The translations under genes and the position numbers were made by a program. The notes under the pieces were generated by a model. It was not told where the DNA came from, made no database searches, and was given only the letters and a program-made list of their open reading frames with translations. DNA of 64,000 nt from NCBI GenBank assembly GCA_050084515.1, contig CM114273.1, positions 26,350,001 through 26,414,000 on the forward strand, read 5' to 3'. This document shows positions 1-11,927 of the stretch, piece after piece. Each line of letters starts with the position of its first letter. Position 1 is the first letter of the stretch. The stretch is from Blasia pusilla (lineage: Eukaryota; Marchantiophyta; Marchantiopsida; Blasiales).

Positions 1-95
1 CCCATATGTGTTCTATCCTTCAAAGAGGGGCAAACTTTTGCAGATTTTAGGCTCAAATATAGGAAGGTCCTTGATTTTGATTTTGAATTTGATTT

Positions 96-1450
96 TTGGG
101 ACGACAAATTTCCAAGAAGAATAAACCTAGTGTGGAGAAATTGATCGAGCTTTCTGTACTAGAAGGAAAGGTCTATGTGATTGAAGACCAATCATCTATG
201 CGTATTAGGAGGGTGACACAAGTGTCTTCCCACTCTTCTACTACTGTTGTGTCAGCCATAGCATACTCACTAGCAAAGTCTGTTGGTATTGATAATACTA
301 AAATTGCTCCTAATCAGGGACAACCAGCCCCTTCCCTTGAGAGGGCTTCTTTTAAGTTAGTTCTAATGTGTGAATTTGCTGATAAAGATTGGAAAGATGA
401 ATGGAGGAGATTTTAAAAGCACAAAGACAAGGAGGGATACAATGACCATAATCGGAAAGTCAGAACCTAGGATAAGGGAATAAAGATATTTAGACATTTT
501 GATTATCTAGAGTGTAGGGCTAGATATGGTAAACCCACAGTTTCTAAGAATCCCAAACTTATTTCAAATTGCTTTACCAAATTTAGGACAAAGTATAATA
601 CATTGACAAACACAAGGAGAATTATTGTAGGAAATGGAGTTTTCCAATTGGATTGATTAATGTAGAGTCTCTTGTATAAAGATCAATGTTAGCCATTGCT
701 TTACTAGGAACTTAGTTGGGCCACTCCTTAAGCTAGACCCTTAAACGTGAGAGGGCTATACTCCCTCCTTTTCGCGTTGGTATGAGATTTGCTATATTAA
801 GGAAGTGGCCAAAGTATTAGCTCAATCAAAGTGAGTCCTTGGTATGGAGGGAGATGTACTAGTCATGTTTGCTGAAAATGAAAATCAAATTAAAGAAAGG
901 CCAAGGTGAGTGCCAATGTGGAATGCTACACCTTTTCATTGTGCATGTGTATAATTAAACTATATATTCAACTCAAAATCTAGATATTCGCAATCATGGG
1001 ACTAAAATATATATATATTTTGCTTTTGTCAAATGGGAGGCCCAGTATGACACTTTGATTGGTTTTTGTGTGCCAACAGAACAACACAAATCCTCATTTG
1101 GACTTGAAGTATCCATTGAAGATGGTAATGAGGGATATGAAACAATTGTAAGTACTTTTTTTTAGTACATAAATGGGAAGTCTGCTACAATTATCATTGT
1201 GAATCCTTCATGTGAATCTATGCCCAATTTGGCACTATGTGTTACAATGTGTTACAACTGATAATAAGTTGATAGTAGATTGGGTTTGAGAGCATTGCGA
1301 AGAACGTAAAATTATTTGGGATGAGTGTTTATGAGCAACTTTTGGCCTTGTCTTGGGGCATGGAAGCGACGGTGATGCTCGTCGTAGAAACTTGATATTG
1401 GAGAATTACAAAGAAAAACATGGTTCTTACCTTATGTATGGAGCTCTCAT
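96..1450 (+). pseudogene. Decayed repeat-type protein with SDGDARRR motif, family unknown
   Basis: An open stretch from 96 to 416 encodes 106 residues of no recognised domain. Further on, around 1020-1190, one frame reads a run containing DTLIGFCVP and IEDGNEGYETIV, then stops. Around 1348-1445 another frame reads LGHGSDGDARRRNLILENY followed by KEKHGSYLMYG. This order (GFC..P, then DG..GY..I, then SDGD-RRR) resembles, from memory, an uncharacterised repetitive protein family in plant genomes, possibly carried by a transposon. Stops and frame changes separate the pieces, so it is broken. Whether the 96-416 piece belongs to the same gene is inferred only from strand and proximity. Confidence 0.35.
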
Positions 1451-1720
1451 TTATGCTATTGTTTTGTTCGCTCTCTCCTCTTTATAACTCAATGATTGCG
1501 TGCGTTTCCTCAGGCAAAGACTTGTTGTCATGCGTAACTATATATACCATCATGCATAGTTGAATCAATCAACTACATATCTCCCTCATATATACCAAGT
1601 AGTTGATCGATTCAAGGAAAAAAATCTTGTGCATTTGTGAAGAGAAGAATGGGCTGTCGATTTACCCTTTAGTGTTACAGGATATCCTTCAATGCATTGC
1701 TATTTCCGGGAGATGGCAGT

Positions 1721-2494
1721 GATGAGGCACTAGCATTTGTGAATCGAGCGTACGAAGGGAAAGGGAAGTGTAAGATGAAGTTATTGAATGTCATGTATGT
1801 GTTGGGAGAGAGGAATGAAAAATTTTGAAGACAAAAAGTTTGATGAAGGTAGAGATGAGTTTTGGACTTTGCACTGAACAAAGGCAAGTGGTGAGGTATT
1901 GCGGTTGATGCAAGCATTGCATTCGTGAATAAATTGATAGCCTATTCGTTGGTTATTGTTCCAATTAGATCGGATGCATATGAGGTCTTGTTCAATATTG
2001 GAAATTAGAGGGGGAATGGGGAAGAGTAAGCTCTCCCGGATCCCAAGGAGACACCACACTCTCTTTGCTTGGAAAAATTGTTGAGTCCTCTACGGTGACA
2101 AGAGGGCGATGAGGCACTAGCACTTGTGAATCGAGCGTACAAAGGGAAAGGAAAGTGTAAGATGAAATTATTGAATGTCATGTATGTGTTGGGAGAGAGG
2201 AATGAAAAATTTTGAAGACAAAAAGTTTGATGAAGGAAGAGATGAGTTCCGGACTTTGCACTAAACAAAGGCAAGTGCTGAGGTATTCCGGTTGATGCAA
2301 GCATTGCATTCGTGAATAAATTGGTAGCCTATTCGTTGGTTATTGTTCCAACTAGATCGGATGCATATAAGGTCTTGTTCAATATTGGAAATTAGAGGGG
2401 GAATGGGGAAGAGTAAGCTCTCCCGGATCCCAAGGAGACACCACACTCTCTTCGCTTGGAAAAATCGTTGAGTCCTCTACGGTGACAAGAGGGC
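1721..2494. repeat. Two tandem copies of a 387-bp unit
   Basis: Copy 1 (1721-2107) and copy 2 (2108-2494) both start GATGAGGCACTAGCA and end near GTGACAAGAGGGC, and differ at only a few scattered positions. The junction is exact. Short open frames on the minus strand are mirrored in both copies but match nothing known. The high identity suggests a recent tandem duplication. The unit may be part of a retroelement, but no domain supports that. Confidence 0.9.
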
Positions 2495-2614
2495 GTCCCA
2501 TCAAACCGTGCAAAGAAGACCAAAGATGGGTCGTTTGAGGGCCTTGTGTGCTTTTGTAGTGTTTTAGTGTCTAGGATGGTAAGAAATTTGCGGTCTTACG
2601 AGAGAATCAATTTT

Positions 2615-2739
2615 GTCGTGCGCATACACATTGCTACACAACATACATTGTTGTCATTGAACACACACACAAACATACACAATCCCATGCTAACTCATGG
2701 CATCCATACTCGGAGGCGAGAAGTACCAAAATATCTCCA
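2615..2739 (-). repeat. Partial LTR (5' end) fused head-to-tail to the next LTR
   Basis: This 125-bp segment matches 3259-3383, the first part of the complete LTR beside it. It begins (minus strand, at 2739) with TGGAGATATTTTGG exactly where the neighbouring LTR ends. The similarity stops near 2615. It is therefore the start of a second LTR joined directly to the end of the first. Confidence 0.75.
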
Positions 2740-3383
2740 ATTAAAGTAAGATCTAATTTCTCTCTACAACATCTCACACCATAGCTCTCCAATGTGTGCA
2801 CTCTCTCTCATGTCAAACCAAACCCACTCTCCTAATGAGAGCCTTGGGTTACACTCACAAGGCAAGGGACCATAGCTTCGCCGCCTTATGCCAAGAGGTT
2901 CAACAAAGAGAGAATGAGCTCTCAAGCTCTCTCTCTCTTGGAGGTATATCCCCTACCCTCTCCCAAGCCCTCTCAACAGTAACCTATGGTCGCAGGTCAC
3001 CTCCTTGGCTCTTGACATGCTGTAGCGGGTCAAGGGCCACTTCTAAAAGTAGAAAGTCAACAATCCCCAATATGGAAACTTGCCGAAATAGTAAGTTTCT
3101 CTATGTGGCTCCAAATGAGCCGAAACGAAGGGGAAACATGCTCTCTCAGTTTTTCCGGGGCCTCAACAGGTCATCCTCGGCCTCTTGGGCCTGTCCTCCA
3201 CTACTCGTGCAGACGCTCTGCTAGATCCCACAGATCCATCCTAACACTCGTGACAACTGTCGTGTATATACACATCGCTACACAACATATATTGTTGTCA
3301 TTAAACACACACAGAAACACATAGGATCCCATGCTAACTCATGGCATCCATACATAGATGCGAGATGTACCAAAATATCTCCA
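2740..3383 (-). repeat. 3' LTR of the gypsy element (about 644 bp)
   Basis: Bases 2740-3255 are nearly identical to 5772-6285 on the far side of the element, and 3259-3383 matches 2615-2739. A 142-residue open frame on the plus strand recurs in both copies simply because the LTRs are repeats. It has no coding features. Confidence 0.8.
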
Positions 3384-3571
3384 ATCGTCCCCCTAGCTGG
3401 TTGTTAGGTCCCTCTACCTCCAGATAGCAATCTATCCCTACCTACCACAACATACATCTCTAGGATGCTAAGAGCAGAAAGGCCGGGTGCTCATGTGGCC
3501 CCATCGTTAGTCGCCTTCCTATCATCCATATCACAGAAAAATTTGGAATCGAAACCTATCTAGTATCTCCT

Positions 3572-3904
3572 CTATGTACATCTGGGACACATCCATTATC
3601 CTTGAGGAACCCTAGTGAGAGGTAGCGTTAGACATGCCATATGCCAACCTCTCGAACATCCATCACAGACTAGCATCGTGGCCGCACCACGAGCAGAACC
3701 ACACAACATACAAAGCAAGCCTGCAGGAACTATTGATGAGCTCGGATCTAGTGTACCATCAATGTTAGGAAGGTGACCTGGTGCACAATTATGCACATGG
3801 TCCTTCCATACCATACCATCGCGTCCCTCCAGCAAGAGAACACCGGATGGCAAAACGTCACGCACTCTCAAGATAGTGTGCCCTGCAGTCACATCCAATG
3901 TCAT
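3572..3904 (-). pseudogene. Gypsy pol C-terminus with PHD-type zinc finger
   Basis: This is the end of the polyprotein. The first 55 residues resemble the integrase tail of gypsy elements (LRVRDVLPSGVLLL, then NCAPGHLPNID). A C4HC3 zinc finger follows: Cys65, Cys68, Cys80, Cys83, His88 and Cys91, with CDGCSRGWHMACL as the core. An in-frame TAA comes after VPQG. Read through it, the next codons give W-M-C-P-R-C, which supplies the last two zinc ligands, and the frame then ends at a TAG at 3574-3572. The ancestral protein thus ended in a complete PHD finger, now interrupted by one nonsense codon. PHD fingers generally read histone tails, so a chromatin-targeting role for the ancestral integrase is inferred. 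Confidence 0.8.
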
Positions 3905-5102
3905 TGGTGCCGTCTACTGCAAGTAGATATGATCTCTCTGATGAAACCTCCGGATAGTTGGTCGATAACCACCACCCCCAATAGTCGCATACCTCAACGT
4001 ATCCCGATGCTACGCAATCGCCAAGTTCTCGAACGCCATGGGCATCACTCTTCGAAACAACTTAACCCTCTGAGAACATGCTCGCATCCATACATCTAGG
4101 TCGTCAAGGTCCAGCATCTTGACGAATGGACGTAGGTAAATCTGGCTCTCGGCCATAAAGTAGCAAGTACGGTGAAAAAGACGCTAAGGATGCCTACTTG
4201 CTGAATTTGTATCCCATCGCCAACCACCGCAACTGGAGGTCCCAATCTCCTAGGTGAACTCTCTGCAAGCCATACTTGCGTAAACCCCTCTTCATCGTCT
4301 ACACAACTCTCTCCGCTAATCCATCCGCCTCGAGATGATCTCGCGAAGTCTTGCGGTGGTCGATCAGTGCCTAATCACACAAGGCCTGGAACTCATTGCA
4401 AAACTTGGTACCGTGGTCTGTCAACACTTCAGCCGGTGCGCTATAATGACTCAACACTCTATCAAGAAAAGCATAAGCTACTCCCTCACTTGCTTTGTCA
4501 GGCAATGCAACCAACTCGATCCACTTCGAGAAGTGCTCGACCATCACCAACACATAATGACTGTGAGGCTCCGTCAAAGGCAAAGGTCGTGCAAAATCCA
4601 AACTCCATCTATACCCTAAGCCCATGATCGCTAATGGATGCAACTGTGGAGTCGGAGCATTGAACGATGCTCGGATCCGATCACACACCATGCACCTGGC
4701 AACAAACTGCTGAACGTCAGTCTGCATGCCTCGCCACCAATACTCAATCTGGAGCAAGCTATACATCCGCTTCACCCCAAAGATACCCAACTCCTCGTGG
4801 CCATGATGCACTAGTCGTGCTCTCTGCGAAGGATGCAGCACTACGCGCACTCTATCATCCTCCCAAACCCTCAAAACATGTGTCCCCTCCCAACGGAACC
4901 GGCTGGAACGTTGTAGGATCCGATCCCGCTCTTTAGCACCCACGGTGCTCGCAACGTTGCCAGTATGAAGATACTCCAAGACTACTCCATCATCAGAAAT
5001 ATCTCGGCCATCTGTCGTCTCTTCACTAGCCTCAAGATCCAAGGACTCTCCACTAGACCTCACCATAGAAGTCTCCACACTCTGGCTCTCCATAGCCAAC
5101 AT
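3905..5102 (-). pseudogene. Gypsy integrase region, interrupted
   Basis: The open part (5102-4371, 243 residues) carries the zinc-binding HHCC region (HHGHEELGIFGVKRMY followed by CMVCDRI) and the start of the catalytic core, with SLDFARPLPLT for the first aspartate and EVLTDHGTKF for the second. After a stop at 4371 the same domain continues in pieces, including ADGLAERVV and KRGLRKYG (third catalytic residue region) and YYLLYGREPDLPT, with further stops. The order matches Ty3/gypsy integrases. The enzyme cannot be made intact from this copy. Confidence 0.88.
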
Positions 5103-5123
5103 GCTTATATAGGCTGACGCGTG

Positions 5124-5741
5124 TCATCTTGGCACTGACTCCTCATCACTCTCTCCATGCCATCGAGCTCCAGTCGTATCTCGCTGACTCGGGCATGGGT
5201 TACGACTCAACCCATCTGCATCCTGGTTGAGCATCCCAGGTATATGTACCACCTGAAAATCATACACCTGCAACAACAGAGCCCATCTTGCAAGCTTCCC
5301 TGTAAGCTTGCCGGACTCCATCAACCACTTCAGTGGTTGATGATCAATGATGATGGTAAAGGGGTTGCCGAATACGTAACACCTGAAATGCGCGACAGCC
5401 CACACTACAACCAAGCACTCACCCTTATACAATCTGTAATTCGCCTCTGCAGCATTGTTCGAGCGGCTAGCGTAAGCCACCACGAACTCTCTATCCTCAT
5501 CATCATGCTGGATGAGCACTCCTCCAAGCCCCAACATGCTCCAATCTGTGTGCAACTCGAAAGGACGCCCCTTGATCGGTCTCCTCAAGATGGGTACGGA
5601 CGTCAACCTGTCCTTGAGCAACTGAAATGCTCGCTCTTGCTCATCGCCCCAATGCCACTCGTAATCCATCTTGGTCAGCAAGGTTAGCGGCTTCACGGTC
5701 CTAGACCTGAAAAAACAGCGAGTGCCAGCGAGCTCCCCCAT
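5124..5741 (-). pseudogene. Gypsy reverse transcriptase end plus RNase H
   Basis: The open frame of 205 residues starts inside the polyprotein. Residues 16-55 resemble the end of the reverse transcriptase (KPLTLLTK, then AFQLLKDRLTSVPIL). RNase H follows, with FELHTDWSMLGLGGVL, AYASRSNNAAEANYR, GECLVVVWAVAHFR and DHQPLKWLM. The catalytic polymerase motifs would lie upstream and are absent because of the internal deletion. The apparent start codon is an artefact of that truncation. Confidence 0.88.
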
Positions 5742-5771
5742 GAAGCTCTCTCACTCTCTCATTTCTCTCTT

Positions 5772-6285
5772 TGTAAAATAAGATCCAATCTCTCCTACAA
5801 AATCTCACACCATAGCTCTCCAATGTGTGCACTCTCTCTCATGTCAAACCAAACCTACTCTCCTAATGAGAGCCTTGGGTTACACTTACAAGGCAAGGGA
5901 CCATAGCTCCGCCGCTTTATGCCAAGAGGTTCAACAAAGAGAGAATGAGCTCTCAAGCTCTCTCTCTCTTGGAGGTATACCCCCTTCCCTCTCCCAAGCC
6001 CTTTCAACGGTAACCTATGCTCGCAGGTCACCTCCTTGGCTCTTGACATGCTGTAGCGGGTCAAGGGCCACTTCCAAAAGTAGAAAGTCAACAATCCCCA
6101 ACATGGAAACTTACCAAAATAGTAAGTTTCTCTATATGGCTCCAAATGAGCCGAAACGAAGGGGAAACATGCTCTCTCAGGTTTTGTGGGGCCTCAAAAG
6201 GTCATCCTCCACCTCTTGGGTCTGTCCTCCACTACTTGTGCAGACGCTTTGCTAGATCCCATAGATCTATCCTAACAATCGTGAT
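5772..6285 (-). repeat. Truncated 5' LTR of the gypsy element
   Basis: It is nearly identical to 2740-3255. On the minus strand it ends in TTTTACA at 5772, immediately before the shortened internal region. The first part of the LTR (equivalent to 3259-3383) is missing, and unrelated sequence begins at about 6286. Confidence 0.8.
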
Positions 6286-7320
6286 AATTTCCACTCTGAT
6301 TCAGAGATGGGATTTAATTACTATCTTTTTCTTTACACTACTTATAAATTTTAGTAGGAGCAAAATGCTACTTTCATGCATGCCTCAAAAAATTCACTTG
6401 ATGTAGAGTGCTATTCGGGAGCATTATCCACTTCTACAATTGTGATTGCCACCTTCAGCGGATATTTGCTATTAATCATACCCATTCTTTTCACTTGCAC
6501 ATATTTTTTTCACTTTTCTGCATGTAATCCTTCTGAGTATTTCTAGGTGCACATTTTTTTCAATTCTCATGAATTTCTAGGCTTTCAACTCCTTCCAATC
6601 AATATTCCACAATTCTTATTAACCAAGTCTTGTATACTTCATCCCCCTCCCACCCGCTAAGCTTATCTTCATATTATACTCTAACAACTACTTCCCTTCC
6701 CTTCATGCAATTCTCAATTATACTATCGTTCATAATCAATGCTAACTTTACACCGATTATTTAAGTCTCATATTTACAGTGCCAATGGAGTAGTTCCTTA
6801 TTTGCCTATGTTTATTGCCACCATACTTGTCTACTAAAGATATTATATATAATGTATATATTATATATCCATTACATGCAATTCATCTCTAGTTCACATT
6901 AAAAGAAAGAGAATATAACTTTGACCAAAGTCATACATCTACACTTTTTCAAGCTTTTTCATTCATCTATACTTATAAGAATCAAATTTTTAATCGTCAA
7001 TTACAATCTATACAAACATATACACAACTTTTCCACAACAACCATGTCATGCTTATTAACTTTCACTAGAAGAAACTCCCATCTTCACTAGATCATACCC
7101 CACTTTTCAAACTTTTTCCATAAAAGCACACATACTCATATTTTTCCGATCTTCATAGTTCTCTTTTTACATTCACCTCCCCAATCTATCCTACAACCTT
7201 CCTTAACCGTCTTCCAGACTGGCGAGTAAACTTTATTCATATGTACTTCGGTTATATCCACTAGCGCGGACAATCATACCTTGGCCACACACTTGTTTGA
7301 GTTGCAATAGTACTTTGTAT
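6286..7320. other. AT-rich intergenic DNA, no gene seen
   Basis: There are many short homopolymer runs and TA-rich stretches (for example around 6840-6880). No coding similarity was recognised on either strand. Confidence 0.6.
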
Positions 7321-7327
7321 CTTTCAT

Positions 7328-7670
7328 TCATGATTTCTATAGAAGGACATGGGTATACTTCTTGAAAGAGAAATCAAAAGTATTTCTAATGTTCAAGAAT
7401 TAAAATATCTAATTGAGAAGAAATATGGATACTACATTCTTAAATTGAGATTAGAAAGAGGGTGTGAGTTTATTTCTAATGAGTTGGATGCCTTCCTAGA
7501 ATATGTCATTAGAAAGTAAATTACTTGTAATTATACTTCAAAGCATAATACAATAGCAAAGAGGAAGATTTGACTCACAAGAGAAACGCCGAGGGTTGTG
7601 CTAAATGAGAAGAATATACCTAAAGTGTATTGGGTTGACGTTTAGGGTGCACACATGTCTTTTAACTAGC
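7328..7670 (+). pseudogene. Ty1/copia integrase relic
   Basis: Reading across frame changes gives, in order, DFYRRTWVYFLKEKSKVF, then YLIEKKYGYYILKLRLERG with CEFISNELDAFLEY, then ITCNYTSKHNTIAKRKI, then LNEKNIPKVYWVDV. This is the order of the copia integrase core: the DD-fold segment YTWVYFLKEKSEVF, the EFTSNEF segment, and the YTPQQNGVAERKNR segment. The R-G-G-E-F aspartate/glycine context and the glutamate region are mutated, and several stops occur. It is an old fragment of about 110 codons. No LTRs were identified beside it. Confidence 0.8.
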
Positions 7671-10600
7671 CTTAGGTAAGAAAGGGGTGTAGCTACTTGC
7701 AAGACAAAGACAAGGCAAGCAAGTTTTGAGACCTTGGAACCAAGCGCCAAGTTAAGGGAGAGAAGCAAGAAATACGTTAGTAATCAAGATGGGCGAGACA
7801 CCGCGAGACTAGTCACAAAATGTGATGGGCAACAAGACAACCATGAGATCCCAAACATGGAGTTAAGACTTGTGCCATCCATGAGACACATAAAATGTGG
7901 GTCTAAGATCCAAGATGCATTTCGGGACCTGAAAGTTGTATAATTTGTAAGAAGGCTCCACCAAGCCATCTTAATTGATAACTAGTCAAATATCGGTCTG
8001 CAGGTCGTGAACTACATTTGGTTTAAGGCCAAAATCAAGGGCCCAATGGGGAACCCAAAAGTGTGTACAATGGGGGACACTCTCCCTCCCTACCCACTGA
8101 AACCCTTGAAGTAAGAACTAACCATGGTGTGCGTTTGGCCATGTTTCAGGTTTGAGCTACAAGACCCACCTTGAATTAATCGATGCGCTTCAATATAGGT
8201 GAGCGACTTGGGGAGATTTTTCAAGGCTTGGGGAAGCTACTTCCTAAGGAGGTGATACATACTTGGGGAGACTCAAGCTGATTAGCGCATGGTGGTTTCT
8301 CAACTATCTACAGAATGTCCAACAAGTTGAGTCTTTCGGACTCAATCTTTGTCTTCCCCTTACAAAGCTCATGGTCGTGAGTGCTTCGAGGCAAAGCTAG
8401 GAGAAGTAGAGACTTGACTCAATGACCTTAGATATAATTTATTCATATTCAAAATAAAAAGTGCAAGAGGTTATATCCAAAAGTAGAAGGTTATATCTTC
8501 TTAGGATAGGCTATGGATTCTTAGGGTTATAGACGTTATGATCCTCCCATTAAGCAGTTTTGCACATAAGTAGAGAACTGATGTTTGATGAAATGAAGTC
8601 ATAGAACACAAAGTATTAGTACATGCCAAAAAAGGACTTTCAAAGTTTCTTCCACATTTGGTCAAATGTTGTTGTGTTTCTTCCTTGCATTCGTATTATC
8701 ATGATATTCGTAGTTGAGAAAGAGTAAGGAGTAGGTCTTGGTAGGGACGCTATGTATGTAGTTATGTGTCAAGAGGTCGAGAGTGGACAACATGACAAGA
8801 GGTCGAGAATGGACAACATGACTTCCCTAGTGATCTATGTAACATAAGTTATAAGGGTCTTTTGGGGGCTTCTTAGGACCTCCTTGGAGGTTTCTTGGAG
8901 GTTCTTGATTAGTTAGGAACCTACTATGCATGTTAAGATGACTTCTATGCACAAGTTACCTTCTTAAAGCCTTGGGGACCTTGAGAGGGGTATATCCCAA
9001 GGGAAGCTCATAATTCCATAGTTGAGCCTTCCAAACGTAGGCAAGGAAAGGGTACTACGAACAAGCATTAGATCTAAATTCCCATATTGAAATGGAAATG
9101 GCATTATTGTTACTCAATATATGTAATCAGAGAGCAATGTGTTTCAAATTCCTAATTGATTTTCATTTTGTAGCCTCTTTAAGTGATGATGCCCATAGAG
9201 ATGTAATATGTTTGTGATTAGTGTTATGTTGGTATGTGCGTGACAACAATATATGTGGTGTAGCGATATGCACGTGCACAAATTTTTTTCTCATCTTTGA
9301 TGTCTATCCCATCTTTCCCTATGGTATTGCTATTATCTATATGCCCTTAGGTCATTAGAGTATGAAAATCTACTCATTTCTTTGTAGTTACATCCAAGTT
9401 TTATCTATCCTAAGCCTACCAAGTTCAACCATGGCTTTGGCAATGGACTTTCAATGGTAATTTATATTAGAAATAATGATTTATATATGTAAATAAAATA
9501 ATTCACTTGGTTGTCATAGATTCTCAACAACACACAATGTCTTTTCTTATACTCTGAGAAGTTATTCAACTTTCATAGACTCCTCTAACGGATTAATAGG
9601 CGTGCCTTCTTGCAAACAGTTTATATTGACTTGTGCGTCTTTGGGGAATTTATTCAACAAAAGGAGGGATAGTTTGAAAGTCAATCATATTTCTTGATGG
9701 AAGAAGGCTAAAAATAAAACTCTATTTGCTTGTGTAGGAGTTTTATATGTATTTGTGAGCAATGGTCATATATATTCATTAAGCCTACATTTGAGAATTT
9801 GTGCTTCATTTCCATGCAATCTTTCTCCCTCAAGAGTCCAAATATTCCTTAATGAAATAAAATGAGAAAATTATGTTTTTACGACAACATATGTAGATTT
9901 CCATCAAGTTTAGGATCATTTTCACTTAAGCACAAAGAGCACAACCCATAAGATTCACAACAGTTGTCGAATAAAACCTTTAAAATTTTAGAGTTTATAT
10001 GATATTGTCGACAAGGATATATTTCATTCATCTATGGATAAAAATATGTAGTCTATTTTTATATTTATTGAAAATTTTAAAAATGGTAAATTAGCCCAAA
10101 TATCTTTTCAACCCATAAAACCTATTCATTGATGTGCATAGATATTGAAATCTCCATGATCAACATGAAAGCTTTGCAACGAGTCCTCTCTTTATTGGAT
10201 AGAAGATACAAGAATGAATGTGAAACCTAGTAAAGAAATTCAATAATGTTCCAAATTCTTTATTTTCCACACTACTTATTTTAAAAAATTGAAGATTTCC
10301 AAAGAGATAGTAAAAAATTGATAGAAATCTTATAATTAGATTCACATATTTAAATCCATATTCTAATAAACATAGACACCCCCATAACACATGTATGGTG
10401 GATCTATTGGGTATTTGATTAACCTTATTGATTTATCTTCTAACCAATACATCTTCGGACTAGAATCTTTTTATTTTTTACAGAAATGATTTTTTAACTC
10501 TTTTTCCTAAGATTGGGCTACAACAAATGTCCTTCAAATTCTATTTTTACATCCAATGTTAGAAGGATAAAATAATCATGATATTCATACTTTTTATATG

Positions 10601-11900
10601 GATTTTTAATATTAAATAGAATGTAACTAATTTATAATTTTTAAAGAATGCCTACATTAGTTGGTAAGAGCATTTCCTTATTGTCCTCTCCACCACACAA
10701 ATTTGGATGGATGGCTTGTGGGGAGTGGAAGGCTATATAATCAATCTCCATCACACACTCTAAGGGATTCTATGTATTCTCCTTAGTATTATCATACCCT
10801 AAATTTTGGCCTCCACTTTACAAAAAGAGTAAACCTAGAGGTTTTGTTCAATGAAAACACGAAAAAACTAAACGCGGTTAGATATAATGCAAGGTGTCAT
10901 TAAGAAGAGACCTTTCTCATTTAAAATTATGGTATGTGTGATAACCACATCCCAAACTCCATTGGCTTCATATTTCTTGGAGATTACGAACAAATCTTAA
11001 TATTTTGGTGACTAAAACCCGAGTTACCACAACTAGTGTTACTCTAGTTGTGATTGTTCACTTAAATGCAAAATGGGGTACCTAGGGAGGCATCCGATCG
11101 AGGATACAATGCATGGTTGTAACTTCTAGACAATGTCCTCCGTTTCTTTGAGATCACTCAGTTTGATAATAGAAAGAACATTGATAAGAAGCTATATGCG
11201 TTACTTTTATCGTGTGTGGATAGTTGCTCTAGACAAGGACAACTTTGAGAAAACCTATTTGCCCCACTCATAAAAGAGAAAACATGGAAGCCATAAAAGT
11301 TCTACGAACTTTTCAACACTACGCAAGGAAAAGATAGTGGAGTTTACTTAAAATTTTTGAAATTTCAATGGAAGACTTAAGGAGAAATAAAAAATAAAAG
11401 TTTGAATAGGACAAACCACATGAGAGAAGGGAGGAAGAACAAACTGACCTTTCTCCAACCCTTCCATAAAAGGAAAGCTATAGGATTAAGATTATATCTC
11501 ACGTCCCACTAAATATAGTCCATATTGTTTATTTTTTGGTGAGTTTGGGGGCTCCCTATCATCTAAGTGTGACCCTAGAGTTTTGGATTTTTTAGATTCC
11601 CTTTTTGTACTTTTCATTTCGGATTTCCATATTTCCTTTTATTTATTTAAGAGTCGTTTTGTGTATGGGGGTTTGTAGAGAATCCCCTCAAAGTTGAGGG
11701 TGAAGAATAATTCATTCACTTACGGATCTCTTCTGAAGAAAATACCCGCTCAAATGCGAATGCACCAATGAGAGGCGTCCACATCAGAAATGAGGGACCC
11801 ATGAGCTCTGAGCAGCAATCCAACAAGAACTTTCCACGTGTCAGAGGTCCGTGAATTACCTTGTTGCGTTAAACCCGGTGAATGCGTTTACTGCAGTGGT
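7671..11900. other. Intergenic DNA without a recognisable gene
   Basis: Only short open frames occur (for example 7734-7943 and 10160-10390), with no motif. A 26-bp direct repeat, AAGAGGTCGAGA followed by a GGACAACATGAC half, occurs twice in tandem at about 8769-8822. The composition is AT-rich until about 11.75 kb, where the PDI promoter region begins. Confidence 0.6.
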
Positions 11901-11927
11901 CACGCAGTCGAAAATCTGTGTCCACTC

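Larger units (their letters stand above)
2740..6285 (-). mobile_element. Internally deleted Ty3/gypsy LTR retrotransposon
   Basis: Minus-strand order is: truncated 5' LTR (6285-5772), the end of reverse transcriptase with RNase H, integrase, integrase C-terminal part with PHD finger, a purine-rich tract, and the 3' LTR (3383-2740). Gag, protease and most of the reverse transcriptase are missing: coding similarity begins about 30 bases inside the 5' LTR, so a large internal deletion is inferred. The 3' LTR is preceded by AGCTAGGGGGACGAT, a plausible polypurine tract, and begins TGGAG. The 5' LTR ends TTTTACA, giving TG...CA termini. No target-site duplication was found, and the 5' LTR lacks its first 130 or so bases. 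Several stops interrupt pol, so the element is dead. Confidence 0.85.

Noticed and set aside
2796-3224. 142-residue open frame recurring at 5827-6255
   Set aside because: The frames lie inside the two LTR copies of the gypsy element and recur only because the LTRs are repeats. They have no domain.
2740-6285. Target-site duplication around the gypsy element
   Set aside because: The left end is fused to another LTR fragment and the right LTR is truncated, so no matching short repeat could be found.
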